Shown: positions 9,242 through 10,000 of the stretch, one piece after another | Layout: every line of letters begins with the position of its first letter | Numbering within the stretch: position 1 is the stretch's first letter | Origin: Botryococcus braunii | Lineage: Eukaryota > Chlorophyta > Trebouxiophyceae | Direction: 5' to 3' | Length of the DNA stretch: 10,000 bases | NCBI GenBank assembly: GCA_002005505.1 | Contig: KV908544.1 | Location: forward strand, 101,315-111,314 | Position numbers and translations under genes: made by a program | The notes under the pieces: generated by a model | The model's database searches: none | What the model was told of the DNA's origin: nothing | The model's input: only the letters and a program-made list of their open reading frames with translations

Positions 9242-9278
9242 GAAATGGGGTAATTGTCGACTGGCATTACCCCGTTTC
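9242..9278. repeat. 13-bp inverted repeat (hairpin) with 11-nt loop
   Basis: GAAATGGGGTAAT (9242-9254) pairs with ATTACCCCGTTTC (9266-9278) with a single T-G wobble. The loop tgtcgactggc contains the palindrome GTCGAC. It sits inside a 96-codon plus-strand frame (9199-9489) and a 70-codon minus-strand frame (9399-9187), neither of which I recognise. Confidence 0.75.
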
Positions 9279-10000
9279 CAATGTCCGCTACGGGCCACGG
9301 GGCATGCTTAGATGTGAACAGAGCGTCCCTTGCCTGAAGCTTACGATGAGCACCACATTCGCACATATGAAGCTGAAGCAGCAGATTCTCATACAGCATT
9401 CTCTTAAGCTTTTCAACTTGTTCGCAAGTACAATTGCAGTCAACGTAGTAAATGAAGGATACTCAATAATGTATATATGCTGTTGCTGAAAACCCTGATA
9501 TCCTGAAGCAAAACGAGCACTGTATGGCTGCCAACCAAGTCTCTAGAGCAAAGCTAGGAAAGCTAGAGCAAATGGAAATGCCAGTTAAATCAACGACTTG
9601 TGGAGAAGAGCGGGCCTGGAAAGCCTTTTAAATGCAATATAACTACTGCATGTAGAATCTCCTGCTGATGAACCGCAGGAAAGACCTTGGGGGGTTCGAG
9701 AGTGTCGAGAATCCCCGGACAGATTGTTGAACCTTCCACGGGATCCACATGCACTGAAGCTACCGACCGACCGACCGAGCCACCGAGGTGTCGGCGACGA
9801 TTGCTTCAACGTCCGAGGAAGAAAGCAGCCTCGTAAGCGACAAGCCAGCGATTAATTTCTACTTGGTAGAGATAATTTGAGCTATTTCTTTTAAGAAGGG
9901 AGCCTCGGGATCGAAGAGGCCTCACGTTGTTGGGGGGCTGTTGAACGGGTAGATTCAATCCCCCCGAACGCTCGTTCGAATAAGCCTACCTCCTGATGGA
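9279..10000. other. No gene recognised
   Basis: The plus frame to 9489 has no ATG at its beginning and no family resemblance. A minus frame 9809-9585 is Ser/Arg/Gly-rich, which could suit a disordered or targeting region, but starts without ATG. An (ACCG)4 array lies at 9762-9777. CpG density appears to rise toward the right edge. Confidence 0.4.

Noticed and set aside
9762..9777. (ACCG)4 array
   Set aside because: Only four units; listed for completeness, not of special interest.

Overview
This is nuclear DNA of a eukaryote, very probably of the green lineage (a land plant or a charophyte-type streptophyte alga). The assignment rests on a spliced plastid-type thioredoxin gene of the ACHT class. 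It is supported by GT-AG introns of about 84-502 nt, low gene density and long dinucleotide microsatellites. I cannot name the species; Chara-like algae are only a guess.

Two multi-exon genes could be rebuilt by joining phase-compatible exons. They lie head to head around position 5700. On the minus strand (5467 down to 3280) is a six-exon gene for an atypical Cys/His-rich thioredoxin (ACHT family). It has a transit-peptide-like N-terminus, the RWWE segment, a WCNAC redox site, an [10 protein letters not shown] block carrying the cis-proline, and the RCSL motif after the fold. On the plus strand (5973-6796) is a four-exon gene for a 122-residue protein. I read it as the BORCS8 (MEF2BNB/DUF2365) subunit of the BLOC-1-related complex BORC. 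The 505 bp between the two start codons must hold both promoters.

Layout: 1-1045, no gene recognised; 1046-1161, compound microsatellite ending in about 40 CA units; 1162-2796, no gene recognised; 2797-2880, a mosaic of homopolymers; 3008-3132, poly-C followed by a second long CA array; 3280-5467, ACHT gene; 5468-5972, divergent promoter region; 5973-6796, BORCS8-like gene; 6797-8198, mostly non-coding but with several splice-flanked open segments that could be an alternative 3' end of the BORCS8-like transcript (weak); 8199-10000, no gene recognised, one notable 13-bp hairpin and a short ACCG array.

The two products have no known common pathway (plastid redox signalling versus positioning of endolysosomal or vacuolar membranes). 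The head-to-head arrangement may simply share a promoter. I see no mobile element, CRISPR, rRNA or tRNA that I could defend. The exon models are hand-made from splice signals and protein-family resemblance, without searches or transcript data.
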